From the NCBI RefSeq assembly GCF_023242475.1, contig NZ_JALJFG010000011.1, forward strand, positions 1-64,000: a stretch of 64,000 nucleotides of DNA, written 5' to 3'. The notes below the pieces were generated by a model that was not told where the DNA came from, made no database searches, and saw nothing but the letters and a program-made list of their open reading frames with translations. The stretch is from Pseudomonas sp. MWU15-20650 (GTDB lineage: Bacteria > Pseudomonadota > Gammaproteobacteria > Pseudomonadales > Pseudomonadaceae). Positions 55,730-64,000 of this stretch are shown here, piece after piece. The position numbers and the translations under genes were made by a program. Each line of letters opens with the position of its first letter. The first letter of the stretch is position 1.

Positions 55730-56494
55730 TCATTGAGTGATGGCTTTGCGGTTGCCGACGCTGATTTGCGCCACGGCCACCAGCAGGACAATGACGCAGA
55801 GGAACAACGCGCTGGTCCAGCTGGCGCCCATGCCCAGGCCGCCGTAGGTCTTGGCCTGGGTGAGCAGGTCGCCCAGGGACGCGCCGAACGGCCGGGTGAG
55901 GATGTAGGCGATCCAGAATGTCAGCACCGAGTTGACCCCCAGGCGCCAGGCCACCAGTGTGGCGGCGATCAAGCCGGCGAAGATCACCGCGCCCAGGGTA
56001 AAGCCCAGGCCCAGCGCTTCGGTGGCCAGGTCACCGGCGGCGGTGCCGAGGGCAAAGGTGCACAGCACGGTGGTCCAATAGAACCACTCGCGGCGCGGGG
56101 TGACGATGTCGCGAATCGACAGGCTGCGTTCGGTGCGATACCAGGCCATGAAGTTGAGTGCGAGCAGCACGGAGAAAATCGCCGTGCTGGCGTACAGGCT
56201 GACGTCGAGTTTATCGGTGAGGATGTCGGTAATCTGCGTGCCGACGATGCTTACCAGCACCACGGTCAGCCAGTAGATCCAAGGGGTGTAAGCCTTGGTG
56301 CGCATTTGCCAGAACAACGCGACCGCCAGCAGTGCGGCCATGCCGATGCTGGTCCAGCCGGCACCGAAACCGGCATCCACCGCGAGGTAGTCCGCGCCGG
56401 TTTCGCCCACGGTCGTGGACAAAATCTTGATCACCCAGAATGACAGCGTCACTTCGGGTACTTTGTTCAGCCAACGGGCTGCTGTGGCATTCAT
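55730..56494 (-). CDS. COG4705-like membrane protein
   Basis: 254 aa with about seven membrane helices. The N-terminal [28 protein letters not shown] is the signature of a conserved bacterial membrane-protein family (COG4705) of unknown role. It is first in the run with the lipoprotein and the two-component pair. Such neighbours suggest it is the output or the sensor partner of that pair, but this is inference. Confidence 0.82.
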   Translation of the reverse strand: MNATAARWLNKVPEVTLSFWVIKILSTTVGETGADYLAVDAGFGAGWTSIGMAALLAVALFWQMRTKAYTPWIYWLTVVLVSIVGTQITDILTDKLDVSLYASTAIFSVLLALNFMAWYRTERSLSIRDIVTPRREWFYWTTVLCTFALGTAAGDLATEALGLGFTLGAVIFAGLIAATLVAWRLGVNSVLTFWIAYILTRPFGASLGDLLTQAKTYGGLGMGASWTSALFLCVIVLLVAVAQISVGNRKAITQ

Positions 56495-56555
56495 CGGGGT
56501 TACCTCTCCTTGCAGGTGCGCAGGTTGGCGCAGGAGAGAAGGTAAGCCCCGAAAC

Positions 56556-57623
56556 TTAGCTGAGACTGAGGGCCGGCTCTTTTTTCAACACATGGGCCAT
56601 GCCCACGGTCGTGAGGTGCACCACGCTCCCGGTGGGTGGCGCCTGCAGGCCGGAGCTGCGCACCAGAATGGCTTGGCCCGGCGCGTGCTCATCGGCCTCC
56701 AGCACCACGGTCAGCGTGCAGGTATTGCCGCCGAACTCGCGCTCGGTGACGACCCCACGGCAACCGGAAACGTCGGTGGTACTCAGCTGCAGTTGCTCCG
56801 GGCGCAGCATGATCCGTGTCGCCGCGAGGTCCGCGTGGTTGTCGACCTGCACGCGGCCCAGGCCGCAGTGGGCCCAGCCTGCTTCGATCCGGGCGGGCAG
56901 CACCACCGCTTCACCGAGGAATAACGCGGTCTGCTCATCGACGGGGTATTGGTACAGGTCCATCGGAGGGCCTGACTGCACCAGCCGCCCCTGGCGCATC
57001 ACCGCCAATTGATCGGCGAACGACAGCGCCTCACTTTGATCATGAGTGACCAGGATCGTGGTAATGCCGGCGTCGCTCAGCAGCCGTGCGACCATCTTGC
57101 GCATGGCCGAGCGCAGCCCGGTGTCCAGGGCGGAAAAGGGTTCATCCAGCAGCATCAGGCGTGGCTGTTGCGCCAATGCCCGGGCCAGCGCCACACGTTG
57201 CTGCTGGCCGCCGGACAATTCATGGGGCCAGCGCCGGGCCATGTTGGCGTCCAGGGCGACGCTGTCCATCAGTTCGGCAATACGCTCATGCCGTGACGGG
57301 TGCCTGGCAGCCAGGCCGAAGCCGATATTGTCGGCCACGGTCATGTGCGGGAACAGCGCACCATCCTGCGGCACATAGCCGATCTGGCGCTGGTGGGCCG
57401 GCACCGCGTGGGTGGCATCCACCAGTGTCTGGCCGTTGAGGGTCAGGCTGCCGGTGTCGGGAAATTCAAAACCGGCGATCATCCGCAGCAAGGTGGTCTT
57501 GCCGGAGCCGGAGGGCCCGACGATCACGGTGCGGCTACCGGTGGGCACCGCCAGGGTGACGTCCGCCAAGGCCCGCTGGGTGCCAAAGGTTTTGCAGATG
57601 GCGTGGAGTTCGAGGGCGTTCAT
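56556..57623 (-). CDS. fbpC: Ferric-iron-type ABC transporter, ATPase subunit
   Basis: 355 aa with Walker [10 protein letters not shown], signature [15 protein letters not shown], Walker [12 protein letters not shown] and a C-terminal TOBE-like regulatory domain. It powers uptake by the permease whose stop overlaps its start by four bases. FbpC/PotA-like; iron as substrate is inferred from the binding protein. Confidence 0.9.
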   Translation of the reverse strand: MNALELHAICKTFGTQRALADVTLAVPTGSRTVIVGPSGSGKTTLLRMIAGFEFPDTGSLTLNGQTLVDATHAVPAHQRQIGYVPQDGALFPHMTVADNIGFGLAARHPSRHERIAELMDSVALDANMARRWPHELSGGQQQRVALARALAQQPRLMLLDEPFSALDTGLRSAMRKMVARLLSDAGITTILVTHDQSEALSFADQLAVMRQGRLVQSGPPMDLYQYPVDEQTALFLGEAVVLPARIEAGWAHCGLGRVQVDNHADLAATRIMLRPEQLQLSTTDVSGCRGVVTEREFGGNTCTLTVVLEADEHAPGQAILVRSSGLQAPPTGSVVHLTTVGMAHVLKKEPALSLS

Positions 57624-59176
57624 CGGCCTGCCGTGCGTTTGGATTGGTGATAGAGGAGGCCGGTCAACGGCAGTGACAGCAGGATCATGATCAACGCGTA
57701 AGGCGCCGCTGCGGCGTAGTCGATCTCGCTGGTCATTGCCCAGAAACCGGTGGCCAGGGTGCGCGTGCCGTTTGGTGCCAACAATAACGTGGCCGTCAGT
57801 TCATTGGTGATCGCCAGGAACACCAAGGCGGCACCGGCCGCTGCTGCCGGTGCGGCCAGGCGCAGGGTGATCAACCAGAGCGCGCGCCCGGGTGAGCGGC
57901 CGAGGCTGCGGGCCATGTTTTCCAGCTCCACCGGGGCCTGGGCGATACCGGCGCGCAAACTCACCAGTGCCCGTGGCAAGAACATCAGCAGGTAGGCGAG
58001 CAGCACCGTAATTGTGGTTTGGTAGATCGGCCGGGCGAAATGGATGGTCACCGTGACCAACGCCAGGGCCACGACGATGCCGGGCAACGAACTGGTGATG
58101 TAGTTGCAGCTTTCCAGGATGCGCTGCAAGCGCCCCGGCGCCCGAATCGACAGCCAGGCAATCGGCACCGCCGCGCAGGTGGTCAGCACGGCGCCGGCGA
58201 CGCCGAGCAGCACGGTTTGCTCCAGCGCCGGCAGTAATTCGCTGAACTGCCAGACCTCGCGGCCACCGGCGATCAGCCATTTGCCCAACGTGATCAACGG
58301 CACGCCCAGGGCCAGCGCACAGGTCACGCCTTGCAGGCCCAGGGCAAGCAGGGTGGTGCGCGGGCCCAAGGTGATGATGCGCTGTTCCCGGGCACTGCCG
58401 GAGCCGACCCGCGCATACCGCGCATGGCCGCGAGCAGCGGACTCCGTCACCAGCATGGCCAGGCAGCACAGGGCCAGGATCGCCGCCAGCATATTGGCTG
58501 CAGGGCCATTAAAGGTCGATTTGAACTGATCGAAAATCGCGGTGGTGAAGGTGTCAAAACGGATCATTGCGTACAGGCCATATTCGGCCAGCAAATGCAG
58601 GCCCACCAGCAATGCTCCGCCGCAGATCGCCAGGCGCAGTTGCGGCAGCACCACGCGCCGGAACACCGCCCAAGGCTTGAGGCCCAGGGACTCGGCCACG
58701 TCTTCAATGGCCGGATCAAGCCGGCGCAGTGTCGCCGCCACCGGCAGGTACAGAAAGGGGAAATAGGCAATCACCGACACCAGCACGCCTGCCGGTAAAC
58801 CATGGATCGACGGCACCAGGCTGACCCAGGCGTAACTGTGCACGAACGCCGGCACCGCCAGCGGCGCGACCGCCAACAGCGACCATGCGCGTCGCCCCGG
58901 CAGGTTGCTGCGCTCGGTCAACCACGCCAGCGCAGTGCCCAGCACCACGCACAAGGGCAGGGTGAACAGCACCAGCAGCACGGTGTTGACCAATAACTCG
59001 CCCACCCGTGGGCGCCACACCAACGCTTCGATCTGCGCCCAGCCGATTTGCCATGACACGCCGATCACAAAGGCAATCGGCAGGAGTGCCAACAGCGACA
59101 CCAGCACCGACAAACTTGTGACCCACGTGCCCCCGCGGCGGCTGAACAGGCCGCGGGCGCGTCGTTGTGGTTGCAT
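57620..59176 (-). CDS. fbpB: Ferric-iron-type ABC transporter, permease
   Basis: 518 aa with about twelve helices in two fused halves, as in FbpB/SfuB. Each half has an EAA-like loop ([21 protein letters not shown] and [20 protein letters not shown]). ATG at 59176 is used, as the frame to 59221 begins at a TTG. It forms the channel of the operon. Confidence 0.9.
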   Translation of the reverse strand: MQPQRRARGLFSRRGGTWVTSLSVLVSLLALLPIAFVIGVSWQIGWAQIEALVWRPRVGELLVNTVLLVLFTLPLCVVLGTALAWLTERSNLPGRRAWSLLAVAPLAVPAFVHSYAWVSLVPSIHGLPAGVLVSVIAYFPFLYLPVAATLRRLDPAIEDVAESLGLKPWAVFRRVVLPQLRLAICGGALLVGLHLLAEYGLYAMIRFDTFTTAIFDQFKSTFNGPAANMLAAILALCCLAMLVTESAARGHARYARVGSGSAREQRIITLGPRTTLLALGLQGVTCALALGVPLITLGKWLIAGGREVWQFSELLPALEQTVLLGVAGAVLTTCAAVPIAWLSIRAPGRLQRILESCNYITSSLPGIVVALALVTVTIHFARPIYQTTITVLLAYLLMFLPRALVSLRAGIAQAPVELENMARSLGRSPGRALWLITLRLAAPAAAAGAALVFLAITNELTATLLLAPNGTRTLATGFWAMTSEIDYAAAAPYALIMILLSLPLTGLLYHQSKRTAGR

Positions 59177-59221
59177 GGGTATCGCCTGGGCGATACCGGG
59201 CAGTGGGGGTTGCGGCAGCAA

Positions 59222-60235
59222 TCAGAGCAGTCCGGCTTGGGTCATCAGCTCGACCGCTTTTTTGCTGTTGAGTTTGGACGCATCGACCTTCGGGGCGTCC
59301 AGTTGTGCCAGTGGCACCAGCTTGGGGTTCGATTGGGCATTCTGGCCGACGGCGTATTCGAACGAATTGCCGTCCTTGAGGATGGCCTGGCCTTCTTTGC
59401 CGGTGATCCATTTCAAGAATGCCTGGGCCTGCTCCTGATGTTTGCTGGAGGCCAGCACACCGCCGCCGGAGATGCTCACAAACGCGCCCGGGTCTTGGTG
59501 CTTGAAGTAGTGCAGACGGGTGTTCTTGCTGTTTTCGCCGGTCTTGGATTGATCGACCAGGCTGTAGTAGTGATAAATCACGCCGCTGTCGATTTGGCCG
59601 GCGTTCACGGCTTTGAGCACCGCGCTGTTGCCACGGTAAATGGACGCGTTGGCTTTCATCGCCTTGAGCCAATCGAGGGTGGCGGCTTCGCCTTTGAGTT
59701 CCAGTACGGCGGCGACGATAGCCTGGAAGTCGGCACCGGCCGGCGATGCAGCCCAACGGCCTTTCCAGCTTGGCGCGGCGAGGTCGAGCAGGGATTTGGG
59801 CAGGTCGGCTTCTTTGAGTTTGCTCGGGTTGTACACAAACACCGTGGAGCGCGCGGCAATGCCGAGCCATTTGCCGTGAGCCGGGCGATAGGCCGCGTCT
59901 ACTTGGGTCAGGGTGGTCGGTGCCACGGGGGCGAACAGGCCGGCGTTGTCCACCAGCACCATGGCCGGGGAGTTTTCGGTGAGGAACACATCCGCCGGGG
60001 AAGCGGCGCCTTCCTGCACGATCTGGTTGCCCATTTCGGTGTCGTCGCCGTTGCGCAGGGTCACCGGGATCCCGGTTTCCTGGGTGAAACCTTCGACCCA
60101 CGCCTTGGTGAGGCTTTCGTGCTGAGCGTTGTACACCACGATGCCAGCCGTATCACCGGCATACACATGGCCTGCACTGACCAGTGCGGCGGCGATCAGG
60201 GCTTTCTTGACGAACGAAGGAAATCGGGTGGTCAT
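59222..60235 (-). CDS. fbpA: Ferric-iron-type ABC transporter, periplasmic binding protein
   Basis: 337 aa with a cleavable signal peptide (to VYAGDTAG) and the FbpA/FutA-type opening VVYNAQHESLTKAWVEGF. Tyr residues in the YHYYSLVDQ segment could bind iron, as the paired Tyr ligands do in that family. First gene of the three-gene operon. A candidate Fur site lies 63-81 bases upstream. Confidence 0.9.
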   Translation of the reverse strand: MTTRFPSFVKKALIAAALVSAGHVYAGDTAGIVVYNAQHESLTKAWVEGFTQETGIPVTLRNGDDTEMGNQIVQEGAASPADVFLTENSPAMVLVDNAGLFAPVAPTTLTQVDAAYRPAHGKWLGIAARSTVFVYNPSKLKEADLPKSLLDLAAPSWKGRWAASPAGADFQAIVAAVLELKGEAATLDWLKAMKANASIYRGNSAVLKAVNAGQIDSGVIYHYYSLVDQSKTGENSKNTRLHYFKHQDPGAFVSISGGGVLASSKHQEQAQAFLKWITGKEGQAILKDGNSFEYAVGQNAQSNPKLVPLAQLDAPKVDASKLNSKKAVELMTQAGLL

Positions 60236-60297
60236 GTGGCGGGCGCTCCGGTGTTTTAGGGATGCAGGAGAAGTCCGTAAAGGTCGCTTGATAGTAG

Positions 60298-60316
60298 ACC
60301 AATAGGAATCATTTGC
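60298..60316 (-). promoter_or_regulatory. Candidate Fur box before the iron transporter
   Basis: GCAAATGATTCCTATTGGT on the minus strand matches the 19-bp Fur consensus at about 10 positions, including the AATGAT core. Weak by itself, but its place before an iron-uptake operon supports it. Confidence 0.35.
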
Positions 60317-60390
60317 ATGTTTGGGCGCGGCGAATGTAGAGGCGCAGATGAGAAAAAAACGTCAAATAAATGTGATGAGGATGGTAAAAC

Positions 60391-60414
60391 GATCGTTCCC
60401 GGGCGGGAACGATC
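60391..60414 (-). terminator. Terminator after sensor kinase gene
   Basis: GATCGTTCCCG and CGGGAACGATC are perfect 11-bp arms, 11 bases past the kinase stop; on the minus strand they are followed by GTTTTACC. Confidence 0.7.
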
Positions 60415-60424
60415 AGGCACGGCG

Positions 60425-61783
60425 TTACGCCTTGTTCACTAGCTCTACCCGGCACCCAGGCGCCGCGTCACTGACGGTCAGTTGCAGATCATGCAACCGC
60501 GCTACCGCCGCGACCATGCTCAGCCCCAGGCCATTGCCCGGTGTATGCCGGCTGGCTTCGGCACGGTACAGCCGGCGCAGCACGGCCTGGCGTTCGGCTT
60601 CGGGGATACCGGGGCCGTTGTCGGTCACCTGCAGCCCAACACCGGATGCTGTCGCCATGATGTTCACCCGCACCTGGCTGTGTTCGGGGGAAAACTTGAT
60701 CGCGTTGTCGAGCAGGTTGCACAGGGCATCGAACAATAACTGCGCATCCCCGGCGAGGGTTGCCGGGGTCGGGCTGGTCGCGACGCTGAGGTGTATGCCG
60801 CGCTCTTCGGCCAACGGTTCGTACAGTTCGGCGGCGTCGGCGGCGATCAGGTTGAGATCCACGGGAGCAAAGTGGCTACGGCGCGCGCTGTTTTCGATCT
60901 CGGAGATGCGCAGCAGTGCCTTGAAGGTCAGCAACAAGCCCTTGGCTTCGCTCAGGGCGGCCTCGACGCTGGCGGCGTAGTCCGCAGGGCCCATGTCGCG
61001 CCGTTGGGCGCGTTCCAGGCCGGCGATCAGGCGGGTCAGCGGGGTGCGCAGGTCATGGGCAATGTCATCGCACACGCCCTTGACCTCGCTCATCAGGCGC
61101 TCCAGTTCATCGAGCATGCCGTTGACCACGCGCGCCAGGCGGTCGATGTCGTCGTTATTGCCGCGCACCGGCAGGCGGCCGGTCAGGTCGCCTTCGACAA
61201 TGCCCTTGATGGCGCGGCTGACCTTGTCCAGGCGCCGGTGTGCCGAATAACCCAGTACCACCGCGCCGACCAGGCCCACCAACAACAGCAGCAGGCCACC
61301 GGAGATCAGGGCGTTGATCAGCAGCTCGTCGAACTCGCGAATGTCATGCACATCCTGCGCGACCAGCAGCAGCTTGCCGTCATCCAGGCGATGCACGATA
61401 AACCGCACCGGGCGGTGGTGCCCGTTGGCCCGCAGCCAGCGAAACTCCTGGGGTTTGTCCAGGGCCGTATACGGCGGCAACTCACGGATCTCGCCGGCAA
61501 TGTATTGCCCTTGAGCATCGAACAAGCTGTGCGGCAGGCGGGCTTCAGTGTCTTGGGCGGCGTGTTTGCGCAGTTCGTGCAAACGCAACTCGGGGTCCTG
61601 GGCGCTGCGGTTTTCCACCTGGCGATACAACGCGATATCCGCCTCGGTCTTGAGGTAGAACGCGGTTTGCCAATAGATGTAGCCGAACAGCGCCAGGAAC
61701 GAGCAGCCGAACAGGCCCAGGAACAACAGGCCGGTGCGAAAACTGATGGTGCGTGGGATTTCACTCAGGCGAACGGAGGACAT
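60425..61783 (-). CDS. Sensor histidine kinase
   Basis: 452 aa: helix near 18-38, periplasmic domain of about 130 residues, helix near 165-190, HAMP, His in DIAHDLRTPLTRL, ATPase boxes NLLDNAIKFSPEHS, DNGPGIPEAE and GNGLGLSMVAAVARLH. Its start overlaps the regulator gene by 23 bases. Signal unknown. Confidence 0.93.
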   Translation of the reverse strand: MSSVRLSEIPRTISFRTGLLFLGLFGCSFLALFGYIYWQTAFYLKTEADIALYRQVENRSAQDPELRLHELRKHAAQDTEARLPHSLFDAQGQYIAGEIRELPPYTALDKPQEFRWLRANGHHRPVRFIVHRLDDGKLLLVAQDVHDIREFDELLINALISGGLLLLLVGLVGAVVLGYSAHRRLDKVSRAIKGIVEGDLTGRLPVRGNNDDIDRLARVVNGMLDELERLMSEVKGVCDDIAHDLRTPLTRLIAGLERAQRRDMGPADYAASVEAALSEAKGLLLTFKALLRISEIENSARRSHFAPVDLNLIAADAAELYEPLAEERGIHLSVATSPTPATLAGDAQLLFDALCNLLDNAIKFSPEHSQVRVNIMATASGVGLQVTDNGPGIPEAERQAVLRRLYRAEASRHTPGNGLGLSMVAAVARLHDLQLTVSDAAPGCRVELVNKA

Positions 61784-62453
61784 AGCCGGCTCCCCGTACG
61801 GTGTGGATCATCTGCCCTTCGCCTTCGCCGTCGATTTTGCGCCGCAGGCGGCCGATGTGCACTTCGATGACATTGGTGCGCTCGTCATAGCTGTAGTTCC
61901 ACACGGCTTCAAACAGCATGGTGCGGGTAATGACTTGACCCGCGTTGCGCATCAGGTGTTCGAGCAGGGCGTATTCGCGAGGGACCAGTTCGATCACCCG
62001 CTCACCACGCCGGACGGTGCGGCGCAGCAAGTCGACTTCCAGGTTGGCCACCCGCAGGTGCGTTTCCTGCGCCGGGGCCGAAGGTTCGCCGCGACGGCGG
62101 TTCAGCGCATCCAGGCGCGCGGTCAGCTCGATGAACTCGAAGGGTTTGGTCAGGTAGTCGTCGCCACCGGCGCGTAACCCGCGCACGCGCTCATCCAGGG
62201 CGCTCAACGCGCTGAGGATCAGCACCGGCGTGGTGGTGCCCGCCGCGCGCAGGGCGGTGAGCACGCCCAGGCCATCGACGCCACCGGGCAGCATGCGGTC
62301 GAGCACGATCAGGTCGAAGGGCTCGCTCAAGGCTTTGAGCAGGCCGTCGCGGCCGTTCAGTACGGTGGTTACGCTGAAACCGTAGTCACTGAGGGCCAGT
62401 TCGATTTCGCGGGCGGTGGTTGCGTCGTCTTCAACGACCAGAACATGAGTCAT
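61761..62453 (-). CDS. OmpR-family response regulator
   Basis: 230 aa with pocket EDD, Asp52 (LIVLDRMLPGG), Lys in LTKPFE, and a winged helix (REYALLEHLMRNAGQ ... TNVIEVHIGRLRRKID). ATG 62453 is used; an in-frame GTG at 62471 is an alternative since the ribosome site is unclear. Pairs with the kinase. Divergent from a third regulator. Confidence 0.92.
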   Translation of the reverse strand: MTHVLVVEDDATTAREIELALSDYGFSVTTVLNGRDGLLKALSEPFDLIVLDRMLPGGVDGLGVLTALRAAGTTTPVLILSALSALDERVRGLRAGGDDYLTKPFEFIELTARLDALNRRRGEPSAPAQETHLRVANLEVDLLRRTVRRGERVIELVPREYALLEHLMRNAGQVITRTMLFEAVWNYSYDERTNVIEVHIGRLRRKIDGEGEGQMIHTVRGAGYVLRSPE

Positions 62454-62570
62454 GGCAAGAGAACCGGTCACGTCTTCAGGGCAGAGGTGGCATAGTGTGG
62501 CAAAGCCTGCGGTGACGCCACGTTCCCGCTGGATAAATTAAAGTTTAGATTCGAGCCGGGGGACGCAACC

Positions 62571-63248
62571 GTGCGCATTCTTGTGGTTGAAGACGACGAA
62601 CCGACCGCCACCTACCTGCTGCGCGGGCTCACGGAAAGCGGGCATGTGGTCGATGTCGCCGCTGACGGCACCAGCGGCCTGGGCCTGGCCCTGGAAGGTA
62701 TTCACGATGCCTTGATTGTGGACCGGCGTTTGCCCGGCCTGGACGGTATCGAGCTGGTCAAGGCGTTGCGGGCGCGCCAGTCGCGGGTACCGGTGCTGAT
62801 GCTCAGCGCCCAGTCGTCGACCCAGGACAAGGTCGAGGGCCTGCAAGCCGGTTGCGACGATTACCTGGCCAAGCCTTATGCCTTTGCCGAAGTGCTGGCG
62901 CGGCTTGATGCGTTGCTGCGCGGCCGCGACCAGCCGGGCAGCCCGGCGCGCACCCTGCAAGTGGGTGAATTGCTGCTCGATTGCGCGACCCGCACCGCTG
63001 TGCGCCAGGGCCGCACCATTGCCTTGCAACACCGCGAAGCCCTGCTGTTGGAAAAGCTCATGCGCCACAGCGGCCAGGTGGTGACGCGCGACATGTTGCT
63101 CGACAGTGCCTGGGACTACGACTTCGACCCTAACGATAACGTGATCGACAAACACATCCATCGTCTGCGGCGCAAACTGGACGAGGGCTTCGACTACTCG
63201 CTGATTAAGACCATTGCCGGTGCCGGCTATAGTTTCCAGGCTTCTTAA
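62571..63248 (+). CDS. OmpR-family response regulator, without adjacent kinase
   Basis: 225 aa starting at GTG after GGGGGA. Receiver with EDDE, Asp51 (LIVDRRLPGLDG), Lys in LAKPYA; winged helix (HREALLLEKLMRHSG ... DNVIDKHIHRLRRKLDEG). It is followed at 97 bases by an efflux outer-membrane gene, which it may control. The kinase could be the one at 60425 or lie outside the window. Confidence 0.9.
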   Translation: MRILVVEDDEPTATYLLRGLTESGHVVDVAADGTSGLGLALEGIHDALIVDRRLPGLDGIELVKALRARQSRVPVLMLSAQSSTQDKVEGLQAGCDDYLAKPYAFAEVLARLDALLRGRDQPGSPARTLQVGELLLDCATRTAVRQGRTIALQHREALLLEKLMRHSGQVVTRDMLLDSAWDYDFDPNDNVIDKHIHRLRRKLDEGFDYSLIKTIAGAGYSFQAS

Positions 63249-63345
63249 ATAAAAGTTTATCGACGGACGAACGCCCTGGCAGGCGCCTCTGGCTATCTTT
63301 GCCGCATTCGTGGAGTGATCCACAGCGGCTTTAGCGGGGGAACGC

Positions 63346-64000
63346 GTGCCCAAGTCAGTGACAAGTACCTTTTTGTGGGCGGTCGGCCTGCTGCTCGGCG
63401 GCTGCTCGATGGTGCCCGATTACCGCACGCCCGGCTTGCCCCTGGCCCCGCAGTGGGAGGCTGCGCAGCCGGCGCAAGCGGCGTCGGGGGGCGCCTGGTG
63501 GCGAGAGTTCCACAGCCCTGAGCTGGACCAACTGATCGCCCGTGGCCTGGCCAGCAACTACACGCTCAAGGCGGCGGTCAGCCGTATTGACGAGGCGCGT
63601 GCCTCGGCGCAGGTAACCGGTGCGGCGCAGTATCCGGCACTCAACCTGGGCGGTAATTTCCAGCGCCAGAACAACTATGGCACTACGCAAAAACGCAGTG
63701 TGTTCGCAGAGGCCACCTATGAGCTGGATTTCTGGGGCAAACAGCGCGCCGCGGCGGACTCGGCCGATGCGCTGGCCAAGGCCACGGTCTTCGACGCGCG
63801 CACCTTGCGCATGACCTTGAGTGCAAGCATCGCCGACAGTTACTTCCAGGTCTTGTCGCTGCAAGAGCGCTTGCGCCTGGCCCAATCCATCGCCGACGAC
63901 GCGCGCCAAGTGCTCGAGCTGGTCGAGGTGCAGGCCAGCCAGGGCGCCGTGTCCAACCTGGAAGTGGCGCAGCAGCGCAACGCCATGCAGACCTTTGAAG
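63346..64000 (+). CDS. Efflux outer-membrane lipoprotein (NodT/OprM family), partial
   Basis: Runs off the window end; 218 codons are seen. It starts at GTG after a GCGGGGGAACGC ribosome region, with signal peptide and lipobox LLGGC, then the family segments WWREFHSPELDQLIARGL, TLKAAVSRIDEARA, YPALNLGG and ATYELDFWGKQRAAADSA. It forms the outer-membrane channel of an RND- or MFS-type tripartite pump. The pump genes probably follow beyond the window. Confidence 0.92.
   Translation, partial: MPKSVTSTFLWAVGLLLGGCSMVPDYRTPGLPLAPQWEAAQPAQAASGGAWWREFHSPELDQLIARGLASNYTLKAAVSRIDEARASAQVTGAAQYPALNLGGNFQRQNNYGTTQKRSVFAEATYELDFWGKQRAAADSADALAKATVFDARTLRMTLSASIADSYFQVLSLQERLRLAQSIADDARQVLELVEVQASQGAVSNLEVAQQRNAMQTFE

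Noticed and set aside
58716..60101. 461-aa minus-strand frame across the iron-transporter genes
   Set aside because: It runs through fbpA and fbpB out of frame, with Arg/Pro-rich sequence; the two real genes have clear motifs.

Overview
The window is Pseudomonas chromosome, most likely of the P. fluorescens group. The support is a GC-rich backbone, a Pseudomonas-type REP sequence at the left edge, CioAB-type quinol oxidases, a KatG/TonB/MCP/FbpABC gene complement, and typical Pseudomonas two-component pairs. Several stretches have lower GC and other codon use (about 15.4-34 kb and 34.3-36.6 kb), and IS66 fragments lie inside the first of these. This points to transferred DNA inserted next to an older, GC-rich version of the same functions.

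Layout. 0-8 kb: a membrane diguanylate cyclase, then an amide-metabolism cluster (amidase; membrane protein; nitrilase-family hydrolase; large flavin amino-acid oxidase). 8.3-12.9 kb: an unknown protein, a chemoreceptor and a TonB-dependent siderophore receptor. 13-15.3 kb: first copy of a 757-aa FdhF/YdeP-family molybdopterin oxidoreductase. 15.5-20.1 kb: katG, a small membrane protein, a broken ecsC and decayed IS66 pieces. 20.1-33.2 kb (module A): formate dehydrogenase with the residue typical of NADP+ enzymes, cioB and cioA, divergent from a second YdeP-type copy, a DyP peroxidase, a ClpG-like disaggregase, a bestrophin-like channel, moaA and a 79-aa protein. 33.2-36.6 kb: small genes plus a low-GC P450/thioesterase/YciI group. 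36.9-52.1 kb (module B): third YdeP-type copy, fdhD, a LysR regulator, moaB-moeA, the operon moaA-bestrophin-moaC-moaD-moaE, a more distant fourth YdeP-type enzyme (774 aa), cioA-cioB with two tiny membrane proteins, and a second 79-aa protein. 52.3-64 kb: core-like genes (secreted endonuclease, two-component systems, a ferric-iron ABC transporter, the start of an efflux outer-membrane factor).

The striking feature is the repetition. Modules A and B each hold YdeP-type oxidoreductase + CioAB + moaA + bestrophin + the 79-aa protein. The three 757-aa copies share a promoter-like block (TTGACA-N17-TAGRTT with a conserved spacer) and a conserved leader with a short reading frame that runs into the oxidoreductase start. 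A reasonable working model, which is inference, is a molybdenum-enzyme and cyanide-insensitive respiration system that brings its own cofactor synthesis genes and is accompanied by peroxide- and heat-defence genes. The substrate of the YdeP-type enzymes cannot be read from the sequence.
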